Shown: positions 40,388-48,714 of the stretch, piece by piece
How the letters are laid out: each line of letters starts with the position of its first letter
How positions within the stretch are numbered: the first letter of the stretch is position 1
Source of the DNA: Clostridium sp. UBA699
GTDB lineage: Bacteria; Bacillota; Clostridia; Clostridiales; Clostridiaceae
Assembly (NCBI GenBank): GCA_002298915.1
Contig: DBML01000016.1
Location: 87,456-151,455, forward strand
Direction: 5' to 3'
DNA length: 64,000 nt
Program-made: the position numbers and the translations under genes
Notes under the pieces: generated by a model
Told to the model about the DNA's origin: nothing
The model's input: the letters and a program-made list of their open reading frames with translations, nothing else
Databases searched by the model: none

Positions 40388-42853
40388 TTATATGAATAGT
40401 GTCATGTTGGAATCTTCCGATTCTCCGAGCATGTAGCCTACTCCGCCTACCTTTACACCGTCGATAAGCTCTTCAAGCTTGATGCCCATTACGTCCATGG
40501 ACATCTGGCACGCAACCAGCTCTATGCCGCTGTCGATTGCTGCCTTGACGAGCTCGTCCAGTGAAGAGACGTTCTTGTCTTTCATGACCTTTCTCATCAT
40601 AGCGGTTCCCATTCCCATCATGTTCATCTGCGAGATCTTGAGCTTTTCTGTTCCCCTCGGCATCATCATTCCGAACATGGCGTCGATAGGGTTCTTTTTC
40701 ACGTTCACCTTGTCGTGCTTTCTGAGTATGTTGAGCCCCCAGAAGGTGAAGAACATGGTGACTTTCTTGCCCATTGATGCCGCACCGTTTGCGATTATGA
40801 AGGAAGCCAGAGCCTTGTCAAGGTCGCCGCTGAACACTATCATCGTTTTGTTGTCCCTTACAGGCGCTTCAGTCTGCACAGATTTCACAAGCTCGCAGCC
40901 GCTTCCTTTCTTAATGAAAGCCGTTATAGTGCCTGCTTTCTTCGAAAGGTCTACAAGCTCGCAGCCAGTCCTCTTGCACCATGACTTTATGTCCTCATAG
41001 AAGCCCGGGTCGGAAGCCATAACCTTAAGAGTCTGGCCAGGCTGCATCTCATCTATGGAGGATTTCACCCTCATGAGCGGTCCCGGGCAGCAGAGCCCGC
41101 TGGCGTCCAGCAGCTTGTCGTAGCCGTCCTTTCCAGCTTCGTGCATCTTTACCGTCTGTGTGTCTGCATCTATTTCGAACTTCTGCTCGTCCGCAGCTTT
41201 CTTTGAAGGATCAAAGCCCAGCACTGACGAGGTTTTGTAACCGCCTGTGACGTTGAGAACTTTGAAGCCGTTCTGTGTGAGGATCCTGTCTGCGATATAT
41301 CCCCTTATTCCAACCTGGCAGTACTCTACTATGGTCTTGCTCTTGTCGAGCTCGCCCAGCCTGCTCCTCAGTTCATCCACAGGGATGTTGAGGGCGCCCT
41401 CAAGGTGTCCGTTGTCGAACTCGAGGTCCGTCCTTACGTCCAGCAGGACGTAATCCTTCCTGTCCATCTTGTCGATGTCCTTCCAGGCAACAACCTTTGT
41501 CTTGCCTGTCAAAATGTTCTGTGCAGTGAATCCAAGCATGTTCACGGGATCCTTTGCGGATGAGAAAGGAGGTGCGTATGCAAGTTCAAGCTCTGCCAGG
41601 TCTTCGATCGTGCCGTTGAGCCTTATTGCAGTCGCAATTACATCTATTCTCTTGTCAACTCCGTCAAGACCTATGCCCTGAGCTCCCAGTATTTTGCCTT
41701 CGTCGTTGAATATGAGCTTGAGGTCCATCGGGAATGCATTAGGATAGTAGGAAGCGTGAGCGACCGGATGCGTGTATATCACCCTGTAAGGGATGTTTTC
41801 TCTCTGAAGCGTCCTTTCGTTTGCTCCAGTGCTTGCAGCGGTCAGTCCGAACACCTTGAGTATTGAAGTTCCCTGAGTGCCCTTGTAAACTGCGTTGAGC
41901 CCTGCTATGTTGTCCGCGGCGATCCTTCCCTGCTTGTTTGCAGGTCCGGCAAGCGGAATCGCGGCTTTCTTCTTAGTTACGAAGTCTACAACTTCCACAG
42001 CATCTCCCACCGCGAATACACCCTCGGCGTTCGTTTCCATCTTATCGTTTACGATTATGTGTCCCCTTGGCCCCATCTCAATGCCGCTCTCCTTGAGGAA
42101 TGCTGTGTCAGGAGCAACACCTATCGCCAGTATTACCAGGTCGGCTGCAACCTTTCTGTCGCTTCCCAGGGTAACCTGAACCTTGCTGTCCACATCCTCG
42201 AAGCTTTTCACTCCGTCTCCGAGGATCAGGTTTACACCGTTGTCCACCATTTCCTTCTCGGCGATTACGACCATGTCTGAATCGAAAGGAGCAAGTATGT
42301 GCGGCGCTGCTTCAACGAGCGTTACGTCGAGGCCTCTGTCCCTGAGGTTTTCGGCCATCTCTACACCAATGAAGCCTCCACCTATGACTACTGCGCTCTT
42401 TGTGCCTTCCCTGTCAACGTATGCCTTAACTGCATCCGTGTCTGGGATGTTCCTGAGCGTGAATATCTTCTCGCTGCCTATTCCAGGTATGTTAGGCCTG
42501 ATAGCCTTTCCTCCCGGTGAAAGGACCAGGTAGTCGTAGCTTTCCTCGTATACTCCCTTTTCCTTGCTTTTAACTGTGACTTTCTTGTTTGCTGTGTCTA
42601 TTCCTGTGACCTCGCTGAATGTCCTGACGTCTATGTTGAACCTTGCCTTCATGGCTTCAGGGGTCTGCACGAGCAGCTTGTCCCTCTCCTTTATTGTCTC
42701 TCCGATGTAGTATGGGAGTCCGCAGTTTGCAAATGAGATGTACTCATCCCTCTCGAACATTATTATTTCAGCAGTCTCGTCCAGCCTTCTCAGTCTTGCG
42801 GCAGCAGAAGCGCCTCCGGCTACTCCGCCCACGATTAAAACTTTTTTACTCAT
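40388..42853 (-). CDS. Four-domain sulfane-sulfur enzyme: CoA-disulfide reductase, rhodanese, TusA and DsrE domains
   Basis: This 821-residue fusion starts with an FAD/NAD disulfide reductase of the CoA-disulfide/persulfide reductase type: VGGVAGGASAAARLRRL and the active cysteine Cys44 in SFANCGLPYYIGE. A rhodanese domain (about 455-545, active cysteine in VEYCQVGIRGY), a TusA domain (CCPGP motif in SGLCCPGPLMRVKS, about 605-680) and a DsrE/F-like domain (about 690-820) follow. Such proteins reduce or relay persulfide sulfur. The ATG at 42853 follows GGAGGG; the earlier codon has no site. It is 28 bases downstream of an ArsR-type regulator that has paired cysteines. Confidence 0.93.
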   Translation of the reverse strand: MSKKVLIVGGVAGGASAAARLRRLDETAEIIMFERDEYISFANCGLPYYIGETIKERDKLLVQTPEAMKARFNIDVRTFSEVTGIDTANKKVTVKSKEKGVYEESYDYLVLSPGGKAIRPNIPGIGSEKIFTLRNIPDTDAVKAYVDREGTKSAVVIGGGFIGVEMAENLRDRGLDVTLVEAAPHILAPFDSDMVVIAEKEMVDNGVNLILGDGVKSFEDVDSKVQVTLGSDRKVAADLVILAIGVAPDTAFLKESGIEMGPRGHIIVNDKMETNAEGVFAVGDAVEVVDFVTKKKAAIPLAGPANKQGRIAADNIAGLNAVYKGTQGTSILKVFGLTAASTGANERTLQRENIPYRVIYTHPVAHASYYPNAFPMDLKLIFNDEGKILGAQGIGLDGVDKRIDVIATAIRLNGTIEDLAELELAYAPPFSSAKDPVNMLGFTAQNILTGKTKVVAWKDIDKMDRKDYVLLDVRTDLEFDNGHLEGALNIPVDELRSRLGELDKSKTIVEYCQVGIRGYIADRILTQNGFKVLNVTGGYKTSSVLGFDPSKKAADEQKFEIDADTQTVKMHEAGKDGYDKLLDASGLCCPGPLMRVKSSIDEMQPGQTLKVMASDPGFYEDIKSWCKRTGCELVDLSKKAGTITAFIKKGSGCELVKSVQTEAPVRDNKTMIVFSGDLDKALASFIIANGAASMGKKVTMFFTFWGLNILRKHDKVNVKKNPIDAMFGMMMPRGTEKLKISQMNMMGMGTAMMRKVMKDKNVSSLDELVKAAIDSGIELVACQMSMDVMGIKLEELIDGVKVGGVGYMLGESEDSNMTLFI

Positions 42854-42881
42854 TCTTAATCCCTCCGTTATTAAATCCAAA

Positions 42882-43160
42882 TTATTTCAGCAGCACTTTT
42901 ATGAGTTCTGCAACCTTGTCATTGCATACGCTGTAGAATATTTCCAGCCCGTTCCTCTTGCCCTCTATTATCCCTGCGGCCCTCAGCTTCTGAAGGTGCT
43001 GGGATATTGTCGACTGCGGCGCATTGAGGCATGACTGCATGTAACTCACGTTGCACTCGCCGCTTTCAAGCAGGCCGCTTACTATGCAGAGCCTCACGGG
43101 ATGAGCAAGCACTTTGAGGAGCTCTGCCGCTTCGTTGTATTTTTCCACATTTCTTTCCAA
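42882..43160 (-). CDS. ArsR-family regulator, possibly persulfide-sensing
   Basis: This 92-residue winged-helix protein has the ArsR pattern KVLAHPVRLCIVSGLL, then CLNAPQSTISQHLQKLRAAG and GLEIFYSVCNDK. The TTG at 43160 is eight bases from GGGAGGG. An ATG at 43193 lacks a site and would place coding sequence over the operator. Cysteines are at 25, 36, 44 and 79. The pair around 36 and 79 is placed like the cysteines of persulfide sensors such as SqrR and BigR, though arsenic or metal sensing is not excluded. The downstream enzyme fits sulfide or persulfide control. Confidence 0.85.
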   Translation of the reverse strand: MERNVEKYNEAAELLKVLAHPVRLCIVSGLLESGECNVSYMQSCLNAPQSTISQHLQKLRAAGIIEGKRNGLEIFYSVCNDKVAELIKVLLK

Positions 43161-43192
43161 AATCCATCCCTCCCTGTTTGTTTTGATTCCCA

Positions 43193-43222
43193 TATATCGC
43201 TATATTCATATATTACGATATA
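43193..43222. promoter_or_regulatory. Likely operator of the ArsR-type regulator
   Basis: TATATCG (43193-43199) and CGATATA (43216-43222) are exact inverted repeats, with a second dyad TATAT-TC-ATATA between them. The 30-base AT-rich dyad just ahead of the regulator gene has the form of ArsR-family operators. Confidence 0.65.
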
Positions 43223-43290
43223 ACGATTGTTATGTCAATAACAAATCCGATATTTTTTTGACATAAAAAACATCGGGTTCGTAAGATGAT

Positions 43291-44163
43291 TTATCTCTTT
43301 GTTCCGTAGAAGAAAAGAGTAAGTGTTCCAGGCCCTGAATGGCTTCCTATGACAGGCCCGATGGCGCCTGTTACCACGTCCTTGACCTTGAGACGCTCTC
43401 TTACCAGCTCCTCGAGGAGGCTGGCATCCGCCAGGTTGTCACCGTGCCCAATGAAAACGACCTGCTCAGCAGGTTTAACCGCTGTTTCAGCCATCCTTTC
43501 TACAAGGTTGTGTATAGCTCTTTTCCTGCCCCTTACGTTGCCCACAGGGATAAGCCTGCCCTCGTCGTCTACGTGGATTATCGGCTTCACGCTGAGCGCC
43601 GTGCCGATGGTTGCTGTCAAAGGGTTAATCCTTCCTCCCCTCTTGAGGTGGTTAAGGTCGTCCACAGTGACCCAGTGGCAGAGGTTGAGCCTGTTGTCGA
43701 GCACCCACTGGCACAGGTCTTCCAAACCCATCCCCTCATCCCTCTTCTGAGCTGCGCTGTATACGAGGAGCCCTTCCCCCATAGAAGCCGATTTTGAGTC
43801 GACGCAAAGTATCTTTGAATCCGGATATTTTTCCTTAAGCATTTCAGAAGCCGCAAGCGAAGCGTTGTAGGTTCCGCTGAGCGCCGAGGAGAAAGCTATG
43901 TAGAGAATGTCCTTTCCCTCTCTGATTATGGGCTCAAACCATTCGACGAAGGTCATTGTGTTTATAAGAGAGGTGACAGCATCCTCGCCACTTCGCAGCA
44001 TGTCATAGAACTCATGCGGATCGAGCTCCCTGTTGTCGGGATAATTCCTGTAGGTTTTTCCTGCTATCTCGAACGTCATCGGGATGACCTTTATGTCCAT
44101 CTCTTCCGCTATGCTTTGGGGAAGATCGGCTGTTGAATCTGTGATGATAGCGTAATTATTCAT
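43291..44163 (-). CDS. DegV-family fatty-acid-binding protein
   Basis: The 290-residue protein begins AIITDSTADLPQSIAEEM and has the DegV landmarks AFSSALSGTYNASLAA, VDSKSASMGEGLLVYSAA and RGGRINPLTATIGTALSVKP. The C-terminal nucleotide-like fold contains FIGHGDN and GPVIGSHSGPGTLTLFFYG. DegV proteins bind long-chain fatty acids, and FakB members present them to the FakA kinase. No fakA gene is beside it. It is a single gene. Confidence 0.92.
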   Translation of the reverse strand: MNNYAIITDSTADLPQSIAEEMDIKVIPMTFEIAGKTYRNYPDNRELDPHEFYDMLRSGEDAVTSLINTMTFVEWFEPIIREGKDILYIAFSSALSGTYNASLAASEMLKEKYPDSKILCVDSKSASMGEGLLVYSAAQKRDEGMGLEDLCQWVLDNRLNLCHWVTVDDLNHLKRGGRINPLTATIGTALSVKPIIHVDDEGRLIPVGNVRGRKRAIHNLVERMAETAVKPAEQVVFIGHGDNLADASLLEELVRERLKVKDVVTGAIGPVIGSHSGPGTLTLFFYGTKR

Positions 44164-44311
44164 ATTGCCTCCTATTTTTTACCTTTCACTGAGACCGTAA
44201 TTTCTTAAACTATATTTAATATTAGTATATTCACAAAAAATTATCAATGCACAGAATCCAGCAGTTTAGTCCATTTTCAGGAGTGGCCGAAGAAAGCTGC
44301 CAGATTTTTCA

Positions 44312-44339
44312 TTGAATAATGAAGTTTTTAGTATATAAT
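44312..44339 (+). promoter_or_regulatory. Promoter of the secreted protein gene
   Basis: TTGAAT (44312-44317), 16 bases, TATAAT (44334-44339), 51 bases before the ATG at 44390. Confidence 0.65.
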
Positions 44340-44389
44340 GTATAATGTGCAACTAGCACCAGCCAAAAGGCAATGAAAGGGAGTATTTG

Positions 44390-45067
44390 ATGAAAAAATC
44401 CATTATCGCTGCAGCTTTGTTTCTGGCGGTATCTGCATGTGTCCCTGCAATGGCACATGGCAGCCTGTCCTCTTCAAAAAAAGCTCAAAGCAATGCAGCA
44501 GCTTCAGCGGAAACGGCGGTCCAGACAGCTCAGGCTGAGACGGCACAGGACCAGACGGATACCGCAGCTCTGTCGAGAGGAGACTCCGCAGAGTCAGCGC
44601 CGGTTTACGGCGAACTGCTGAAGTGGAAGGAAGTCAACAGCCTGATCCCGAGAGGCACAACCTTCAAGGTCAGGGATCTCTACACAGGCAAAACATTCAG
44701 CATCACAAGAACTTATGGAACTAACCATATAGACGGGGAAGCTGTTTCACTGGCGGACAGCGAGGTGATAAAGAGCATCTGGGGAGGATTCAACTGGGAC
44801 AGAAGGCCAGTTGTCATAACCTTCAACGGAACGAGCATCGCAGCTTCGATGTCGGCTATGCCTCATGCCGGACTCGATTCGCAGCCTGCAGACGCCACTG
44901 TGAGCAACAGGTCAGACGGCTACGGCACAGGCACAAACCTCGATGCCGTCAAGGACAACGGCATGGATGGAGTTGTGGACATACATTTCCTTGGCAGCAC
45001 GAGGCACCTGGACGGACAACCGGATCCGCGGCATCAGGCAGCCATCCAAACTGCAGCCGGAAACTAG
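44390..45067 (+). CDS. Secreted protein with a conserved clostridial domain of unknown function
   Basis: A signal peptide (MKKSIIAAALFLAVSACVPAMA) and an Ala/Gln/Thr-rich low-complexity linker precede a compact domain of about 150 residues (from VYGELLKWKEVNSLIPRGTT). The domain has RTYGTNHIDGEAVSLAD, GGFNWDRRPVVITFNGTSIA, SAMPHAGLDSQP and DGVVDIHFLGSTRHL. I recall the same histidine-rich block in other clostridial secreted proteins, sometimes with peptidoglycan-binding domains, but no activity. The histidines and aspartates could bind metal or form an active site. The ATG at 44390 follows AAAGGGAG and is chosen over the TTG just before it. The cysteine at the end of the signal could also be a weak lipobox. 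Confidence 0.75.
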   Translation: MKKSIIAAALFLAVSACVPAMAHGSLSSSKKAQSNAAASAETAVQTAQAETAQDQTDTAALSRGDSAESAPVYGELLKWKEVNSLIPRGTTFKVRDLYTGKTFSITRTYGTNHIDGEAVSLADSEVIKSIWGGFNWDRRPVVITFNGTSIAASMSAMPHAGLDSQPADATVSNRSDGYGTGTNLDAVKDNGMDGVVDIHFLGSTRHLDGQPDPRHQAAIQTAAGN

Positions 45068-45084
45068 CTTTCCAAAAAACAACG

Positions 45085-45123
45085 GGACCGCAGTCTCAAG
45101 GCATATTGCCTGAGCTGCGGTCC
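45085..45123 (-). terminator. Terminator of the ABC transporter operon
   Basis: GGACCGCAG and CTGCGGTCC, with an inner arm pair around TAT, give a long stem. The minus strand continues CGTTGTTTTTTGG. It also faces the converging secreted-protein gene. Confidence 0.8.
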
Positions 45124-45129
45124 TTCGCT

Positions 45130-45870
45130 TTACCCCTGTGCCAGTGTCCTCTTCAAAAACTCCCTGGTGCGCTCCTGCTTCGGGTTTGTGAATATCTCAT
45201 CAGGAGGCCCTTCTTCTGCTATAACTCCCTTGTCCATGAAAACCACTCTGTCAGCTACTTCCCTTGCGAAACCCATCTCGTGCGTCACTATAAGCATTGT
45301 CAGTCCCGATTCTGCCAGCTGCTTCATTACCGCCAGAACCTCGCCCACCATCTCCGGGTCAAGCGCCGACGTTGGTTCGTCGAAGAGCATGACATCTGGC
45401 TCCATCGAGAGAGCCCTGGCTATTGCCACACGCTGCTTCTGTCCTCCCGAGAGCTGCCTCGGCTTGGCGTTAACGAAATTCTCCATGCCTACAACCTTGA
45501 GATATTTCCTCGCAACCCTCTCCGCCTCGTCCTTTGAGCGCTTCAGAACCTTTACCTGCCCCACAATGCAGTTGTCGATAACGTTCATGTTGTTGAACAG
45601 GTTGAACTGCTGGAAAACCATGCCCAGCTTAGTCCTGTACTGGACCACGTCGTGTTTCTCATCCAGTATGTTTTCCCCGTGGTAAATTATCTGTCCGCCG
45701 CTCGGCTTCTCCAGCAGGTTCACGCACCTGAGGAGCGTTGATTTTCCCGATCCGGAGGACCCTATTATGCAGACGACCTCGCCCCTGTTTACTATGAAGT
45801 CGATATCCTTCAAAACCTCGTGGGTCCCGAAGGATTTGCTTAAATGCTGAATCTCTATAACCTTATCCAT
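45130..45870 (-). CDS. Polar amino-acid ABC transporter, ATP-binding protein
   Basis: This 246-residue ABC ATPase has the Walker A GSSGSGKSTLLRCVN, the signature RQLSGGQKQRVAIARAL, the Walker B VMLFDEPTSALDPE and the switch histidine in IVTHEMGFAREVAD. It is of the GlnQ/HisP subclass. It is the last gene of a three-gene operon. The lysine riboswitch ahead of the operon makes lysine the likely substrate in spite of the glutamine-like homology. Confidence 0.93.
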   Translation of the reverse strand: MDKVIEIQHLSKSFGTHEVLKDIDFIVNRGEVVCIIGSSGSGKSTLLRCVNLLEKPSGGQIIYHGENILDEKHDVVQYRTKLGMVFQQFNLFNNMNVIDNCIVGQVKVLKRSKDEAERVARKYLKVVGMENFVNAKPRQLSGGQKQRVAIARALSMEPDVMLFDEPTSALDPEMVGEVLAVMKQLAESGLTMLIVTHEMGFAREVADRVVFMDKGVIAEEGPPDEIFTNPKQERTREFLKRTLAQG

Positions 45871-45889
45871 TGCTGCCCCTCCTTAACCA

Positions 45890-46669
45890 TCAAGATTTCG
45901 TTCCGCTGTGCTTCATTCTGACCAGCGCGTCTTCCGGAGTCTCAACCTGCATCTGGTTTGCGTAGAGGATGTAGTCCTCCGGACCTTCTATCTTTCGCTC
46001 GACGAAGCGAAGTATCCTTGTTACCGTGAACGTCATGATGAAGTAGATGACGCAGGCCACGAGGAAGGACTCGAAGTACCTGAAGTTGTTTCCTGCCACT
46101 GATTTGGTCTGGAAATAAAGCTCAGTCACGGATATTACGTTGAGAACGGACGTATCCTTGATGTTTATGACAAACTCGTTTCCTGTTGCAGGCAGTATGT
46201 TCCTGACGACCTGCGGCAGCACGACGTTCGTCATAGTCTGGATGTGGTTCATGCCTATGGCATGGGCAGCCTCGAACTGCCCCTTGTCGATGGAGACTAT
46301 GCCTCCCCTTACGATCTCGGACATGTACGCTCCCGTGTTGATCGACACTATGAATATTGCTGCAAAAAGCCTGTTCATGTTGATCCCGAAAGCCAGAGCC
46401 GTACCGTAGTATATTACCATGGCCTGAACTATCATAGGTGTTCCCCTGAACACCTCTATGTAAACTGAAAGCACGACGTTCACAACTTTAAGCAGACCCT
46501 TTCTCGCCCCTTTTTCGGGCATCGGTATCGTCCTGACCACCCCTATGAGCATCCCGATGAACCAACCTATGATGGTTCCTGTCAGCGAGATAAGAAGCGT
46601 TATTCCCGCTCCGTTAATGAACATCGATCCGTTCTCGGATATTATCCTTATAAGCCACTCTAAGCTCAT
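45890..46669 (-). CDS. Polar amino-acid ABC transporter, permease
   Basis: This permease of the HisMQ/GlnP type has 259 residues and about five hydrophobic helices. Its EAA-like loop reads GQFEAAHAIGMNHIQTMTNV (about 139-158). FRGTPMIVQAMVIYYG and the conserved INIKDTSVLNVISVTEL segment are present. A short hydrophilic tail of about 30 residues follows the last helix. It lies between the binding-protein and ATPase genes, after an intercistronic terminator-like hairpin. Confidence 0.92.
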   Translation of the reverse strand: MSLEWLIRIISENGSMFINGAGITLLISLTGTIIGWFIGMLIGVVRTIPMPEKGARKGLLKVVNVVLSVYIEVFRGTPMIVQAMVIYYGTALAFGINMNRLFAAIFIVSINTGAYMSEIVRGGIVSIDKGQFEAAHAIGMNHIQTMTNVVLPQVVRNILPATGNEFVINIKDTSVLNVISVTELYFQTKSVAGNNFRYFESFLVACVIYFIMTFTVTRILRFVERKIEGPEDYILYANQMQVETPEDALVRMKHSGTKS

Positions 46670-46697
46670 ATTTCCCCTCCTATTAAAACATGGTAAA

Positions 46698-46719
46698 ACC
46701 GGCTCCTTGAAGAGCCGGT
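46698..46719 (-). terminator. Intercistronic hairpin between binding protein and permease genes
   Basis: ACCGGCTC and GAGCCGGT form an eight-pair stem, followed by TTTA on the minus strand. In transporter operons such hairpins keep binding-protein expression above that of the membrane parts. Confidence 0.7.
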
Positions 46720-46729
46720 CATATGGCTT

Positions 46730-47542
46730 TTATTTTGCAGCCGGCTGATTCTTTATCGCTGCTTCCATTATGCTCTGGCGATCCGCCTCCGGTATGCCCT
46801 TGAGTATCTCGTTTATCTTAGCAGTTAGCTCGCTGCCCTTTGCGACACCAACAGCTATTGCCGTATCCTCGTCGCTTGTCACAAAGCCGTTTGTGAACTC
46901 CACCATAGCGAAGTTCGGGTTAGCAGCAGCTGCGCTCACTCCTTCAGGACGCTCGGAAACGTAACCGTCTATCACGCCAGATTCAAGCGCGACCCTCATT
47001 GCCGGGAAGTTGTCCATTGCAGGCTGCTTCTCGACGCCGTTGATCTGGTCTATGACTGTGTAGTGGAACGTGTTTAGCTGAGCCGTTATTTTGGCGCCTT
47101 TGAAATCCTGTATGGAGGTAGCGCTCTCGTATGCGCTGCCCTTCCTGACGACCATGACAAGGTCTGACTTGTAGTAAATGTCTGTGAAGTCGATGGTCTT
47201 CTTCCTGTCAGCTGTCGGCGACATGCCCGCTACGATGGCGTCTATTGTTCCTGAAGTCAGGGCCGGAACCAGTCCATCCCACTCAGTTTTGACTATTACG
47301 AGTTTCTTTCCAAGTCCTGCAGCGATTTTCTTGGCAATCTCAACGTCATATCCACCTGCATACTCGTTTGTTCCCTCGATCTTCACTGCTCCGTTTGAAT
47401 CATCGCTCTGTGTCCAGTTGAACGGCGCATAGCCGCACTCCATTCCGACCTTGAATGTGTCGTCCTCTTTTTGACCGCAAGCTGTGAAAATAATTGCTGC
47501 CGACATTATTACGGCCAGCATAAGAGCCAGTTTTTTCCTCAT
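46730..47542 (-). CDS. Polar amino-acid ABC transporter, substrate-binding lipoprotein
   Basis: A lipoprotein signal ends at the lipobox FTAC (about residue 22). The SBP_bac_3 domain begins FKVGMECGYAPFNWTQ. The substrate region includes GYDVEIAKKIAAGLGKKL, AIVAGMSPTADRKKTIDFTD and the later domain with AVGVAKGSELTAKINEIL. It is 270 residues long. Lysine is the probable ligand from the riboswitch. Histidine, arginine or glutamine cannot be excluded from the protein alone. Confidence 0.92.
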   Translation of the reverse strand: MRKKLALMLAVIMSAAIIFTACGQKEDDTFKVGMECGYAPFNWTQSDDSNGAVKIEGTNEYAGGYDVEIAKKIAAGLGKKLVIVKTEWDGLVPALTSGTIDAIVAGMSPTADRKKTIDFTDIYYKSDLVMVVRKGSAYESATSIQDFKGAKITAQLNTFHYTVIDQINGVEKQPAMDNFPAMRVALESGVIDGYVSERPEGVSAAAANPNFAMVEFTNGFVTSDEDTAIAVGVAKGSELTAKINEILKGIPEADRQSIMEAAIKNQPAAK

Positions 47543-47567
47543 TGATAAATTCCCCCTTTATTTGTAA

Positions 47568-47814
47568 TAAAAAATGGCCTGAGATGATCTCAGGCCAAAA
47601 TGCACATATTGCAACCAGAATCCTCAACTTCCCAACAGGAGATAGCACAACTCAGCAGACCGGGTCGCCTGCTGAGACAGTCCTGCAGCTCTTAACTGCA
47701 GACCCAGCAAAATGTTACCGAGCGTAACATCAAGCTTCGGCGGTGTTTCCTTCTCCCATGCATCAATGCTGCTCCCGCTCAACATGGAACTGTTAAATAC
47801 CGCGCCTCTACCTC
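47568..47814 (-). promoter_or_regulatory. Lysine riboswitch with terminator
   Basis: The minus-strand leader has L-box landmarks in order: GAGGTAGAGGCGC (from 47814), GGGAGAAGG, CGCCGAAGC, GGGTCTGC and GCAGGACTGTC, then TGCTATCTC closing helix P1 with GAGGTAG (47639-47814). A perfect terminator stem with TGGCCTGAGA and its partner (47575-47597) is followed by TTTTTTATT just before the binding-protein gene. Lysine should stop transcription of the transporter. Confidence 0.9.
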
Positions 47815-47850
47815 ACTTGAAAAGTGAGGCCTTATTCAATTGTTGCCTTA

Positions 47851-47879
47851 ATTTTACATGAATATATAACCAGTGTCAA
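47851..47879 (-). promoter_or_regulatory. Promoter of the lysine-riboswitch operon
   Basis: TTGACA (47874-47879), 17 bases, TAAAAT (47851-47856) on the minus strand, about 30 bases before the riboswitch aptamer. Confidence 0.8.
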
Positions 47880-47919
47880 CAATCAGGATTAAATTATCAT
47901 AATCTTGCGCTGACATTTT

Positions 47920-48714
47920 TTAATCCCGTTTTTTCTTGTTGAGGTAGCGTTTCTTGTATTTGAGCGAAGAGTACTCACCGATCTTTCTGATTATGCTGTA
48001 GTTGACTATTCCGCCCACTGCGCCCAGTATCGGTATTCCCTGTATGAACTTTGCGGTCAGCATGGAATCTGACAGCACCTTTGCAGCCTCCTTCATCTGC
48101 TCTTCGAGGTTTAAGCCGCTCCCCTGCCCATGATCTATGCTGCTCCCGGTCATGTCTATGACTTCATTGAAGTATTTCTGACGATCCCCCCTAGTTACCG
48201 CGCCGCAGATCAGCAGCAATATATACTTCTTCTCATCCTCCTTCTCGGGATTGTAACCATAGCTGTAGGCTGTCTCGTTGATGTTCCTGATTATCAGGGC
48301 AATGAAAATCGGTATGTCCGGCAGTCCTATCCCCAGTGCTCCCAAAACGCCTCCTTCGATCACAGAAATCATAGAGCTGACACGCTGGGACTTCCTGGCC
48401 TGTTTGTCCAGCTTCCTCATTTGCAGCCCGCCCATTTTCCTGCTGACCTCGCGGTTGTTGTAGGCATACTCCAGCTTCAGCCTGTCCTTGTTGTATGTCT
48501 TTTCGATTACGGCGTGCCCCTTTTCGAAAACAAGCTTGAAGCCCTGATGGAATGCTGCTTCAAGCGCAGCGCTCAGCTTCTCCGGTATTTTTTCCTGAAC
48601 CTTTTCCACCACAGGAGCCACCCTGGTCTTCATCAGCTTGCTCTCTTCCCTGTTCAGAATCTTGTTCTCCTTCTTTTCCAGGCGGTTAAGCTGTTTGTCA
48701 AGCTCCTTCCTCAT
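47920..48714 (-). CDS. EcsC-family protein
   Basis: This 264-residue protein is similar to the EcsC family: RKELDKQLNRLEKKENKIL, then a central glycine-rich hydrophobic part (VIEGGVLGALGIGLPDIPIF, IALIIRNINETAYSYGY) and IPILGAVGGIVNYSIIRKIG near the end. EcsC was first described next to an ABC transporter in B. subtilis, but its role is unresolved. The ATG at 48714 overlaps the stop of the preceding gene (ATGA), and the longer reading from 48837 is rejected. The basic C-terminus (KYKKRYLNKKKR) suggests membrane or nucleic-acid contact. Confidence 0.82.
   Translation of the reverse strand: MRKELDKQLNRLEKKENKILNREESKLMKTRVAPVVEKVQEKIPEKLSAALEAAFHQGFKLVFEKGHAVIEKTYNKDRLKLEYAYNNREVSRKMGGLQMRKLDKQARKSQRVSSMISVIEGGVLGALGIGLPDIPIFIALIIRNINETAYSYGYNPEKEDEKKYILLLICGAVTRGDRQKYFNEVIDMTGSSIDHGQGSGLNLEEQMKEAAKVLSDSMLTAKFIQGIPILGAVGGIVNYSIIRKIGEYSSLKYKKRYLNKKKRD

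Noticed and set aside
42299..42533. Long plus-strand frames opposite the sulfane-sulfur enzyme gene and other GC-balanced genes
   Set aside because: They are antisense to well-supported genes, lack ribosome sites and look like no known protein.
47543..47840. Small open frames in the gap before the ABC transporter genes
   Set aside because: The interval is explained by the lysine riboswitch and its terminator.
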